From: a virus
Reading direction: 5' to 3' (one strand)
Virus record (IMG/VR): IMGVR_UViG_3300031974_004351
Location: 1-34,523 of that record
Length of the DNA stretch: 34,523 nt
Shown here: positions 1 through 4,959 of the stretch, piece by piece
Layout of the letters: every line of letters starts with the position of its first letter
Numbering within the stretch: the stretch's first letter is position 1
Notes under the pieces: generated by a model
Seen by the model: the letters and a program-made list of their open reading frames with translations, nothing else
What the model was told of the DNA's origin: nothing
The model's database searches: none
Translations under genes and position numbers: made by a program

Positions 1-2
1 GT

Positions 3-479
3 AATAATACATTGACTATGGCCCTCGCTGAGAACAACCAACCAGCTGTCAGAGTTTCACATAGAAACGAGTTTGACGCTGAAAAGGTGAAAGAACTATT
101 AGGTATTTCACATACTAGAATTACTCAGTTCAAGGAAGCTGCTGAATTCTTAGGTTCGAAGCGTTATACTGATTATGACTTTGAGAGATTCCTCGGTAAA
201 GTCTTTGGTACATCTACCAACGATAAGAGAGAACTCAGCAAGACTGGTGTTAATCTTTCTCCAACAGCTGCAAGGGCTTTGGAAATTGTTGACTCTCAAC
301 CAGGTGCGAACTTCGCTCCAGGTACATGGTGGAACGCTTATAATGCGGTCACTTACATGACAGACCATGAACTAGGAAGAAACGCAGACTACAGGGCTGC
401 CGCAGCTTGGTTCGGTCACAATGCGAAAAGAAAGCTTGACGCTCTCAATATCGCAGTAGAAATGGCGGAGGCAGCGTAA
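3..479 (+). CDS. DUF932 family phage protein, C-terminal part (5' end outside window)
   Basis: The frame is open to the left edge, so this is the 3' part of a longer gene (158 codons visible). A TTG at 12 and an ATG at 18 lie inside conserved sequence and are not likely starts. The visible protein matches the second half of DUF932 phage/plasmid-like proteins as I know them: an N-x-L-T-M-A block, a VRVSHRNEFD-type segment, then the C-terminal G-x-W-x-x-Y-N-A-V-T-Y, D-H and A-W-F-G signature around residues 105-145. Function is unknown in the family; members are common in phages and plasmids. It is followed by an intergenic stretch with an early promoter, so it ends its transcription unit or reads into it. 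Confidence 0.8.
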   Translation, partial: NNTLTMALAENNQPAVRVSHRNEFDAEKVKELLGISHTRITQFKEAAEFLGSKRYTDYDFERFLGKVFGTSTNDKRELSKTGVNLSPTAARALEIVDSQPGANFAPGTWWNAYNAVTYMTDHELGRNADYRAAAAWFGHNAKRKLDALNIAVEMAEAA

Positions 480-499
480 GTTGCCTTCTTCTCTCAAGC

Positions 500-518
500 A
501 AAAAAGTCGCACTTTTTT
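500..518 (+). other. A/T-rich hairpin downstream of DUF932 gene, possible weak terminator
   Basis: AAAAAAGT (500-507) and ACTTTTTT (511-518) form a perfect 8-bp stem with a 3-nt loop. The descending arm doubles as a short U-run, so it could end transcripts from the DUF932 gene just before the promoter at 530. The block TCGCACTTTTTTC recurs ahead of the promoter at 16728, so it may instead be part of the upstream promoter context. Confidence 0.35.
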
Positions 519-529
519 CAGTAAAAGTG

Positions 530-558
530 TTGACTTTTGCTTGTTAAAGTATTATAAT
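530..558 (+). promoter_or_regulatory. Sigma-70 early promoter
   Basis: TTGACT (530-535) and TATAAT (553-558) are separated by 17 bp. The -35 is preceded by GTG as in the other early promoters of this window. It drives the gene at 590. Confidence 0.85.
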
Positions 559-589
559 GGTTGTATAAATTATGAAAAAAGGAGAAAAA

Positions 590-952
590 ATGAAATTTGA
601 TAAAAATGGTCTTTTAATCGAGGACGGTGTTTCTGTAAAAAGAGATTCTAAAGGTAAAGAGAGGACTGATGCGTGGGTCGGTAGATTCCATGTTAACTGT
701 GCTGGCGATATGCTAGAACTTGAAAAGATTAAAGACACTGTCAAGTCTATGAATAAACTCCTTAAAGAAGGCGATGTCAAAGATAAATTTGGCAGAGACG
801 CGAGATATAGGGTTGAATTGAAAGGCAGAAAGCCAATTAAGAAAAGAATTAATCCTAGAACTGGTAATGAATATGGTTATAGTGCCTTCGGTTCAATCGT
901 TGGTGGTATCGCTAATGCGTCAGAGATTGACGCTTATATTTACAGAAGGTAA
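590..952 (+). CDS. Hypothetical early-type phage protein, 120 aa
   Basis: I do not recognise this family. The ATG at 590 is chosen because GGAG (581-584) sits 5 nt upstream; the earlier in-frame ATG at 572 lies about 14 nt after the -10 box and has no ribosome binding site. The protein is soluble and rich in Lys/Asp/Glu, with no signal peptide or membrane segment. It has a basic middle (about residues 75-100, including K-x-R-K-P-I-K-K-R) and a Gly/Ala-rich C-terminus ending in R-R. It is the first gene after the promoter at 530, so it is likely expressed early. The C-terminal part has an S-A-F-G-S-I-V-G-G-I-A-N-A-S stretch that looks like a conserved core. Confidence 0.75.
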   Translation: MKFDKNGLLIEDGVSVKRDSKGKERTDAWVGRFHVNCAGDMLELEKIKDTVKSMNKLLKEGDVKDKFGRDARYRVELKGRKPIKKRINPRTGNEYGYSAFGSIVGGIANASEIDAYIYRR

Positions 953-953
953 T

Positions 954-1016
954 ATGATTAATTGGTTATTTGGGTGGGTCAGTATTGACTACCTGCAAGA
1001 AAAAGGAATACTATGA
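954..1016 (+). CDS. Possible 20-aa micropeptide
   Basis: An ATG one base after the stop of the previous gene opens a 20-codon frame starting M-I-N-W-L-F-G and ending with a TGA that overlaps the next ATG (ATGA at 1013). AGAAGG within the end of the preceding gene could serve as ribosome binding site. Stop/start coupling on both sides is the only support, and it could be a chance frame. Confidence 0.35.
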   Translation: MINWLFGWVSIDYLQEKGIL

Positions 1017-1141
1017 AAATTAAATTTGAGGCTGAAATCGATACAAATGAAGATAGAGATATCGGCTATGAAATTCTACAGCTTCTTCAGGCTCTTAAGG
1101 ATAGAATTGAGCAAATAAATGAGGAAGAATACGACGAATAA
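1013..1141 (+). CDS. Small acidic hypothetical protein, 42 aa
   Basis: The ATG at 1013 is preceded by AAAAAGGA (1000-1007). The 42-aa product is acidic, with an N-terminal M-K-I-K-F-E-A-E-I-D and a predicted helix (L-Q-L-L-Q-A-L-K-D-R-I-E-Q-I-N). It has no membrane segment or known motif that I recognise. It overlaps the tiny frame at 954 by ATGA and is followed directly by the next promoter (1157). Confidence 0.6.
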   Translation: MKIKFEAEIDTNEDRDIGYEILQLLQALKDRIEQINEEEYDE

Positions 1142-1156
1142 TTTTCGTCTAGCGTG

Positions 1157-1185
1157 TTGACTTTAACAAGTAAATTTGTTATAAT
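1157..1185 (+). promoter_or_regulatory. Sigma-70 early promoter
   Basis: TTGACT (1157-1162), a 17-bp spacer and TATAAT (1180-1185), with CGTG immediately before the -35. The leader then reads CATAAATTAGGAAAGG, a leader type also seen after the promoter at 11784. Confidence 0.88.
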
Positions 1186-1223
1186 GGTCACATAAATTAG
1201 GAAAGGTTTTTAAAGGAGTTGTT

Positions 1224-1721
1224 ATGAAAATTGTTATCCAAACCCAATATCGTGAAAATTATGCCGCGCACAACGAGGACTATGTTCCTGGCGTTTCTGA
1301 GGACTACTGGAAGTTCAAGGGCGGTGATACCTACATCGTTAACGATGTGACGGCTGACCAAGCTCAGTCAAGCTCATTTTGGGACGAGCTAGAAGCTCTG
1401 GTGACTTATCGTAATGACGCTTCAGAGGAATACATTCTCGATATTCAAGTTATCGACGATATGGATTTCAAAGCTGAGGACCATTTCCAAGAATGGGAAA
1501 CTCCCACTTATATTACTCAGGCCGAATATGGTTTTATTGCCACTAAGAAAACTTTAAATGGAGAGTTTGGTTATATGCGACCTGAGATTGAGTCTAGGTT
1601 TGAAACCTGGACTATGCTTCCAAGGCAGGAGAGGAAGTTTTATTCTTCTTCTTTCACTATGAAAGATGGATTAATTCTATCTTCAGACGAATTGAAACAA
1701 TACTTTTGTGAGGCCGCGTAA
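1224..1721 (+). CDS. Hypothetical early-type phage protein, 165 aa
   Basis: Family not recognised with confidence. The start is well supported by AAGGAG (1213-1218) ahead of the ATG. The product is soluble and acidic, begins M-K-I-V-I-Q-T-Q-Y-R-E-N-Y-A-A-H-N-E and carries many Trp/Tyr residues (E-D-Y-W-K-F-K-G-G-D-T-Y and S-S-S-F-W-D-E-L). It has no signal peptide and no membrane helix. It is the first gene of a long coupled series: its TAA overlaps the ATG of the next gene (TAATG at 1719-1723). The series runs through small membrane and soluble proteins to the DsbA-like gene, so all are probably one early or middle operon. Confidence 0.75.
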   Translation: MKIVIQTQYRENYAAHNEDYVPGVSEDYWKFKGGDTYIVNDVTADQAQSSSFWDELEALVTYRNDASEEYILDIQVIDDMDFKAEDHFQEWETPTYITQAEYGFIATKKTLNGEFGYMRPEIESRFETWTMLPRQERKFYSSSFTMKDGLILSSDELKQYFCEAA

Positions 1722-1936
1722 TGACTAAAGCTACATTTGACACAATCACATCAATTGGCCTGCTGGCCATACTCTTCGGAACTCTGATTTATTTCTTTTT
1801 CTTCTCGGCTCCATTGCCAGAAGTACATGTCAGCTATTCTACAAAAGAGTGTGTGAAAGTAATTAATTATGATAGTCGTTTTGACTATACATGTAAAAAT
1901 TACCCAAAGAAATATCATCACGTTTGGGTGGAGTAA
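1721..1936 (+). CDS. Small single-span membrane protein, 71 aa
   Basis: The ATG overlaps the previous stop by one base. Residues about 10-30 form a hydrophobic helix rich in Leu, Ile and Phe. The C-terminal domain (residues 33-71) has the pattern V-S-Y-S-T-K-E-C-V, a second Cys in Y-T-C-K-N, and Y-H-H-V-W-V-E at the end. That pattern resembles a small conserved protein I recall from marine T4-like phages, with a T-x-E-C-V-x-V ... Y-x-C-x-N ... P-x-x-Y-x-x-V-W-V signature and no assigned function. The two cysteines may pair if this part faces the periplasm. Confidence 0.75.
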   Translation: MTKATFDTITSIGLLAILFGTLIYFFFFSAPLPEVHVSYSTKECVKVINYDSRFDYTCKNYPKKYHHVWVE

Positions 1937-1940
1937 TATT

Positions 1941-2126
1941 ATGTTAGATACAATAATTGGAATCATTCTTTTAATACCGATGGCATTATTTGCATATATC
2001 GGTTGTCACATGTCAGAAGAAAAAAGGGCTGGCAAATACCTCCCTTTATTCTGGGAAAAAGATGGTATGGGATATAAAATCTTCAATAAAAATGATGTAA
2101 AATATACTGATGGAGATAACACTTAA
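1941..2126 (+). CDS. Small membrane protein, 61 aa
   Basis: The ATG at 1941 is chosen with GGAG (1930-1933) upstream; an upstream in-frame ATG at 1869 lies within the preceding gene and lacks a ribosome binding site. Residues 3-22 form one membrane helix starting D-T-I-I-G-I-I-L-L-I-P. This is followed by a charged, probably cytoplasmic tail with F-W-E-K-D-G-M-G-Y-K-I. The stop overlaps the next ATG (TAATG). Function unknown. Confidence 0.65.
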   Translation: MLDTIIGIILLIPMALFAYIGCHMSEEKRAGKYLPLFWEKDGMGYKIFNKNDVKYTDGDNT

Positions 2127-2323
2127 TGAAGATTCAAATTCTTCAAGAGATTACTGATTGGGGAGATACGCCTGTGGCAAATGGGAAATATCACCTCAAT
2201 GAAAATGGTCACCTCGTCGCCTACGAGAGGACTGACGGAGTAATGAAAACGTTTCGTTCACCAATGAAACAATTTTCAAAGGCAAGGCGTAAATTCAAAA
2301 CGATTGGAGAATACACTCTATGA
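2126..2323 (+). CDS. Small basic hypothetical phage protein, 65 aa
   Basis: The start overlaps the previous stop by one base. The sequence M-K-I-Q-I-L-Q-E-I-T-D-W, then V-A-N-G-K-Y-H-L-N-E-N-G-H-L-V-A-Y, and a basic end with F-S-K-A-R-R-K-F-K, looks like a small family common in marine T4-like phages. No function is assigned as far as I know. No signal or membrane segment. The stop (TGA 2321-2323) overlaps the ATG of the next small gene (ATGA at 2320), so translation is likely coupled. Confidence 0.7.
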   Translation: MKIQILQEITDWGDTPVANGKYHLNENGHLVAYERTDGVMKTFRSPMKQFSKARRKFKTIGEYTL

Positions 2324-2484
2324 ATAATATTGATTGGAAACGCTGGGGGAAAGTTGCATTGGTTGCACTTCCAGTAGTAATATGGGTTGCTTGGTATGAA
2401 ATCATTAAGGTTCTTCATGCTGGCAGCGAATGGTTCAACGATTTCGGCGACGAATGGCTTGATGATTTTTTAAATAAGGATTGA
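2320..2484 (+). CDS. Small membrane protein, 54 aa
   Basis: The ATG at 2320 overlaps the previous stop (ATGA). The 54-aa product has a basic N-terminus (D-W-K-R-W-G-K), a membrane helix at about residues 11-28 (V-A-L-V-A-L-P-V-V-I-W-V-A-W) and an acidic tail with W-F-N-D-F-G-D-E-W-L-D-D-F. The tight coupling on both sides and the sensible membrane-protein composition support a real gene. No family recognised. Confidence 0.6.
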   Translation: MNNIDWKRWGKVALVALPVVIWVAWYEIIKVLHAGSEWFNDFGDEWLDDFLNKD

Positions 2485-2486
2485 TT

Positions 2487-2750
2487 ATGAGTAATATTAT
2501 TTTACCCACTAGTGATAGTGATAAAAAGCGAATTAAAGATTGTATGGTTGAAATTTCCAATTCATACACTCGTCAAGAAGCTGAAAGAAGCTTTATCAAA
2601 GAGGCGATTGTCTCTTTATCTGAAGATGTGAATATTCCTAAAAACATTTTGGCAAAAATGGCTAGGATTTATCACAAACAAAACATGGCAGATGTTGTAT
2701 CTGAAATTTCAGACATCGAAGCCCTACTAGAGACAGTCAATGTCAACTAA
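2487..2750 (+). CDS. dsbA: DsbA-like double-stranded DNA-binding protein of T4-type phages
   Basis: The ATG at 2487 follows AAGGA (2476-2480). The 88-aa protein aligns by eye with T4 DsbA (89 aa, a small dsDNA-binding protein linked to late transcription). Both have a helical N-terminus with I-K-D/E, a middle I-K-E-A-I-V-S-L-S-E-D, and the best-matching segment I-L-A-K-M-A-R-I-Y-H-K-Q-N, which corresponds to L-L-A-L-Y-H-K-D-N in T4. The acidic end E-A-L-L-E-T-V also fits. This is a phage protein unrelated to the periplasmic oxidoreductase of the same name. The next gene overlaps its 3' end, which in T4 is where gene 33 lies. Confidence 0.65.
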   Translation: MSNIILPTSDSDKKRIKDCMVEISNSYTRQEAERSFIKEAIVSLSEDVNIPKNILAKMARIYHKQNMADVVSEISDIEALLETVNVN

Positions 2751-2913
2751 AACAGAAGTTCATCAAGAGGGCACCGCAATGGAACTCTCGTTATCACGCA
2801 AGCTCATTCGAGACTTGGAAGACTCCGGTGAGGTCCTCTCACCGGCAGTCGCTTTATCTTTGGATAAAATCAAAAAATTCTACAAGAAACAAATCCGCAA
2901 CGGACTTTTGTGA
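2740..2913 (+). CDS. Small protein in the gene 33 position, 57 aa
   Basis: The ATG at 2740 overlaps the end of the DsbA-like gene by 11 nt. The product is charged, with L-S-R-K-L-I-R-D-L-E-D-S-G-E and a stretch L-S-P-A-V-A-L-S followed by a basic helix (K-I-K-K-F-Y-K-K). In T4 the gene after dsbA is 33, the late-transcription co-activator. The C-terminus here ends in two leucines, as T4 gp33 does as I recall it, but the protein is about half the T4 length and the similarity is weak. The position is suggestive; the function is not established. Confidence 0.5.
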   Translation: MSTKTEVHQEGTAMELSLSRKLIRDLEDSGEVLSPAVALSLDKIKKFYKKQIRNGLL

Positions 2914-2942
2914 CAACCTTGTAAAATATTGTAATTATTATT

Positions 2943-2968
2943 AATTTTTATAATGCATTATAAAAATT
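2943..2968. repeat. Perfect 26-bp palindrome
   Basis: AATTTTTATAATG (2943-2955) is followed directly by its exact reverse complement (2956-2968). It lies in the 115-bp gap between the small gene ending at 2913 and the micropeptide genes starting at 3029. It contains TATAAT on both strands. It may be an operator, a cruciform or an unusual A/U terminator stem; no clean -35 partner was found. Confidence 0.7.
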
Positions 2969-3028
2969 TTGTATATATACAATTGTATGGCAATTTACCA
3001 TGCGACTTCTTTTTAACATAAGGATATA

Positions 3029-3214
3029 ATGAGTCGAACGACTGATACTAAAATTTTAAAAGCAGTTAACCTATCGCCTCCGGTCGATGATACATTCTTT
3101 GATAAGCTCGAGAATGTACACCCGATGAAACAAATAACTATCGCTTCTATAATCCAGGTATCAGTATTTGGATTTATGCTACTAGCATTTTATTTAATAG
3201 GAAAAGTGATATGA
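3029..3214 (+). CDS. Small single-span membrane protein, 61 aa
   Basis: AAGGA lies just upstream of the ATG. The N-terminal half is soluble (T-D-T-K-I-L-K-A-V-N-L-S-P-P-V-D-D). Residues about 36-58 form a membrane helix with a basic end. The stop TGA overlaps the next ATG (ATGA at 3211). It is the first of five tiny genes packed between 3029 and 3637. No family recognised. Confidence 0.6.
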   Translation: MSRTTDTKILKAVNLSPPVDDTFFDKLENVHPMKQITIASIIQVSVFGFMLLAFYLIGKVI

Positions 3215-3312
3215 GAAAGCTTGATAAAGAGCGAATACAAGAGAATTTTGAAATCATATTATTATGTAGTATTTTTACAATTTCTCTTGTTGGAGTAAAT
3301 CCACCACTATGA
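3211..3312 (+). CDS. Membrane micropeptide, 33 aa
   Basis: The ATG overlaps the previous stop. The peptide has a charged start (M-R-K-L-D-K-E-R-I-Q-E) and a hydrophobic helix (I-I-L-L-C-S-I-F-T-I-S-L-V-G-V), ending N-P-P-L. Its stop overlaps the next ATG. Support comes from coupling and membrane-like composition only. Confidence 0.45.
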   Translation: MRKLDKERIQENFEIILLCSIFTISLVGVNPPL

Positions 3313-3392
3313 AAAAGTTAGGTTATTTTATCTGGAGATACTGGGTCCTTCCTTGGGGCGCAGGCTTTAATCCGCCACGGAGAGCGAAATAG
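3309..3392 (+). CDS. Aromatic micropeptide, 27 aa
   Basis: The ATG at 3309 overlaps the previous stop. The peptide is very rich in aromatics (G-Y-F-I-W-R-Y-W-V-L-P-W-G) with a basic end (P-P-R-R-A-K). It is followed one base later by the ATG of the next frame. A real membrane-associated peptide is plausible, but a chance frame cannot be excluded. Confidence 0.4.
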   Translation: MKKLGYFIWRYWVLPWGAGFNPPRRAK

Positions 3393-3393
3393 T

Positions 3394-3510
3394 ATGTTAG
3401 AATTTGTAGTCACATGTATAAGTTTGCTATGCGGAGCCCTATATTTGAAATATGCCCCAATGTACGAGATCAGAGATGCTCTCGAATTGGAAAAACTAAG
3501 AACAAAATAA
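3394..3510 (+). CDS. Membrane micropeptide, 38 aa
   Basis: The ATG lies one base after the previous TAG. A hydrophobic N-terminal helix (E-F-V-V-T-C-I-S-L-L-C-G-A-L-Y-L) is followed by a charged cytoplasmic-type tail (R-D-A-L-E-L-E-K-L-R-T-K). This arrangement is typical of genuine small phage membrane proteins. Function unknown. Confidence 0.5.
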   Translation: MLEFVVTCISLLCGALYLKYAPMYEIRDALELEKLRTK

Positions 3511-3523
3511 AAGGAAATCAGCA

Positions 3524-3637
3524 ATGAAAGCAATACGCAATGTATTGCATTCGGCGAATGTCGAAATTTGTATGGAGTGTCTATTAACAACAGTCTTTAT
3601 GGGAGTGATGTTTTATAGTGTTAGTACTATCTTATGA
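3524..3637 (+). CDS. Membrane micropeptide, 37 aa
   Basis: AAGGA (3511-3515) precedes the ATG at 3524. The peptide has two Cys in E-I-C-M-E-C-L and a hydrophobic C-terminal half (L-L-T-T-V-F-M-G-V-M-F-Y). It is the last frame before the terminator at 3671, so it closes the plus-strand unit. Confidence 0.5.
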   Translation: MKAIRNVLHSANVEICMECLLTTVFMGVMFYSVSTIL

Positions 3638-3670
3638 ATGCATAATCCGGATGCAATCAAAAACTAGAAA

Positions 3671-3692
3671 GGGAGCGAAAGCTCCCTTTTTT
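3671..3692 (+). terminator. Rho-independent terminator, probably bidirectional
   Basis: GGGAGC (3671-3676), loop GAAA, GCTCCC (3681-3686), then TTTTTT. On the minus strand the stem is followed by TTTCTAGTTTTT, so it can also end the riboswitch transcript that stops at 3700. Confidence 0.88.
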
Positions 3693-3699
3693 ATAAGCC

Positions 3700-3864
3700 T
3701 TAATACCAGGGATTATTAGTCACATAACTAGGCAAAAATCTTTCTTCGGTTTTTGGCCCAAAAGATTTTGCAATCTTATGATTTTTAGCCTGTGGACTCA
3801 ATAATTTGTTTCTAAGGTCGCGTTTGACAGCATGTTTAAAACATGCAATTTGATATTTAGTCAT
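3700..3864 (-). CDS. Small basic protein controlled by a tandem glutamine riboswitch, 54 aa
   Basis: The ATG at 3864 is chosen because AAGGAG lies 5 nt upstream. A longer in-frame start at 3903 would run through the riboswitch aptamer and has no ribosome binding site. The product is very basic (K-H-A-V-K-R-D-L-R-N-K near residue 10-20; A-K-N-H-K-I-A-K-S-F-G) and ends P-S-Y-V-T-N-N-P-W-Y. No known domain recognised. Small peptides directly behind glutamine aptamers are the hallmark of the 'downstream-peptide' class, so this may be a phage effector made according to glutamine supply. No target can be named. Confidence 0.7.
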   Translation of the reverse strand: MTKYQIACFKHAVKRDLRNKLLSPQAKNHKIAKSFGPKTEERFLPSYVTNNPWY

Positions 3865-3882
3865 AACATCTCCTTTTACAAA

Positions 3883-3935
3883 GATGCGTTCCTTCGGTAT
3901 CATTACCTACTTCCGTCTGTTTCCAGATGAACGAT
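3883..3935 (-). promoter_or_regulatory. Glutamine riboswitch aptamer (glnA/downstream-peptide type), gene-proximal copy
   Basis: Read on the minus strand: P1 is CGUUC/GAACG, P2 is UCUG-GAAA-CAGA, followed by the conserved CGGAAGUAGG, hairpin P3 GGUA-AUGA-UACC, then CGAAGGAACGCAUC. These are the conserved three-way junction segments of the glutamine riboswitch as I know it. It ends 8-10 nt before the ribosome binding site of the 54-aa gene. Confidence 0.88.
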
Positions 3936-3938
3936 GAT

Positions 3939-3989
3939 AATGCGTTCCTTCGTCTTATGACTACTTCCGTCCCCTAAGGGATGAACGAT
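3939..3989 (-). promoter_or_regulatory. Glutamine riboswitch aptamer, gene-distal copy
   Basis: Same architecture as the proximal copy: CGUUC/GAACG closing stem, P2 UCCC-UUAG-GGGA, ACGGAAGUAG, P3 GUC-AUAA-GAC, and CGAAGGAACGCAU. The loop-side stems differ in sequence but keep pairing, which supports conserved structure. Only 3 nt separate it from the proximal copy. Confidence 0.87.
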
Positions 3990-3995
3990 TAATAT

Positions 3996-4003
3996 TATTT
4001 ATT
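3996..4003 (-). promoter_or_regulatory. Candidate late promoter for riboswitch transcript (AATAAATA)
   Basis: On the minus strand AATAAATA differs by one base from the T4 late octamer TATAAATA. If used with T4 spacing, transcription would begin at about 3990, exactly where the first aptamer begins. It overlaps the stop of the upstream gene. Inference. Confidence 0.4.
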
Positions 4004-4214
4004 ACTTAGCGACAACAAACTCATTCAATTCTGCGGCAACATTAATAATGTCTTGAGCAGTAAAGTTTTGAGCTGGTAAAGGTTTCTTATCATCTGGATG
4101 ATTCTCATTGTGATGATATGTAGCGTTAATCTTTCTTTCAAGATTATCATATAATATGGACTGAGCCATACTGAGTAGGTCGGCACGGATTTCGTACCCT
4201 GATTTATTTGACAT
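4002..4214 (-). CDS. Small conserved phage protein, 70 aa
   Basis: A strong AGGAGG precedes the ATG. The sequence M-S-N-K-S-G-Y-E-I-R-A-D-L-L-S-M-A-Q-S-I-L and the later T-A-Q-D-I-I-N-V-A-A-E-L-N-E-F-V match a small family I recall from marine T4-like phages (pattern K-T-G-Y-E-I-R-A-D-L-L ... D-V-I-x-x-A-x-x-L-x-x-F-V). Its function is unknown to me. It is predicted to be helical and cytoplasmic. It lies upstream of the riboswitch gene on the same strand and may be partly co-transcribed with it. Confidence 0.75.
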   Translation of the reverse strand: MSNKSGYEIRADLLSMAQSILYDNLERKINATYHHNENHPDDKKPLPAQNFTAQDIINVAAELNEFVVAK

Positions 4215-4284
4215 AATTTCCTCCTGTGTGTATGTGTGTTTTATGTCTTGTATCTTTTATTAGATACATTATTATATATACGAG

Positions 4285-4959
4285 TTATCGTTTATCGCAT
4301 TGCCTCTCGGCTTTATTAAGTAATCTAAAATTATTTGCCACAACAACTCCAGTTGAAACACCTGCACCTAATTTCCAATCATACCAAAAATTTTCGTCGG
4401 CATCTAAAACAAATTTTAGTCCACCAATAATACCCAACTTTAAACCCACCATTTCATGCACTTTTGGAACTTCGGGTAATAAAGGATTTGCTTCATATAA
4501 ACAATCATACTTCATACCCCTATAAGTTGAATATACATCTAATGCCTGTATAGTCCAGAAGAATATATCAATATATCTTCTTTCTCTCTCGGTCCAATGA
4601 AAATCTGGAGAGGACATATCCACGTCAAGATTTACATCATTTATTGAGAATTGTGGAGCTAGTTCTTGGAATTTTGGATTGTGTTGTAAATCGCGAAATG
4701 TAGGAACAAATTTAGGACCATAAGGTAATTGGATAATTGCACCGTTAGGCATTATTCTCGCCTTGCCTACAATTGTTCGGCGAACATAATGTTCGTTATA
4801 TGGAGCAAAATGCCCTTGTTGAAATTGTGCTAAATGTCTTTGATTAACGCTGGGTATGTAATGTGTTTCTATTTTAGGCACATAAGCACTTGCCGGAATA
4901 CTCAGAAGTAAAAGTAATCCGATAATGAATTTATTTAGTAGTCGCGATAAAGACTCCAT
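4285..4959 (-). CDS. Secreted/membrane protein with DUF5658-like region, last gene of curli operon
   Basis: An AAAGGA precedes the ATG, which overlaps the cyclase gene by 29 nt. The N-terminus is a signal peptide (about residues 1-25: basic start, then L-L-L-L-L-S-I-P-A-S-A). The middle is Pro/Tyr/His-rich. The C-terminal region (about residues 125-215) has the pattern I-Q-A-L-D-V-Y-S-T-Y-R-G-M-K-Y-D, E-A-N-P-L-L-P, then two hydrophobic stretches with G-L-K-L-G-I-I-G-G-L-K. This resembles DUF5658-type membrane proteins (D-x-x-x-T-Y ... E-x-N-P-L). As terminal gene of the late operon it probably acts in the envelope with the pore genes; the precise role is unknown. Confidence 0.65.
   Translation of the reverse strand: MESLSRLLNKFIIGLLLLLSIPASAYVPKIETHYIPSVNQRHLAQFQQGHFAPYNEHYVRRTIVGKARIMPNGAIIQLPYGPKFVPTFRDLQHNPKFQELAPQFSINDVNLDVDMSSPDFHWTERERRYIDIFFWTIQALDVYSTYRGMKYDCLYEANPLLPEVPKVHEMVGLKLGIIGGLKFVLDADENFWYDWKLGAGVSTGVVVANNFRLLNKAERQCDKR

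Noticed and set aside
3883-3989. CRISPR-like or simple direct repeat
   Set aside because: Two repeat units with near-identical blocks are explained fully by the paired elements of two glutamine aptamers.
4250-4272. Hairpin TGTATC/GATACA downstream of the curli operon as terminator
   Set aside because: Only a 6-bp A/T-rich stem with an 8-nt loop and no U-run on either strand; too weak to call.
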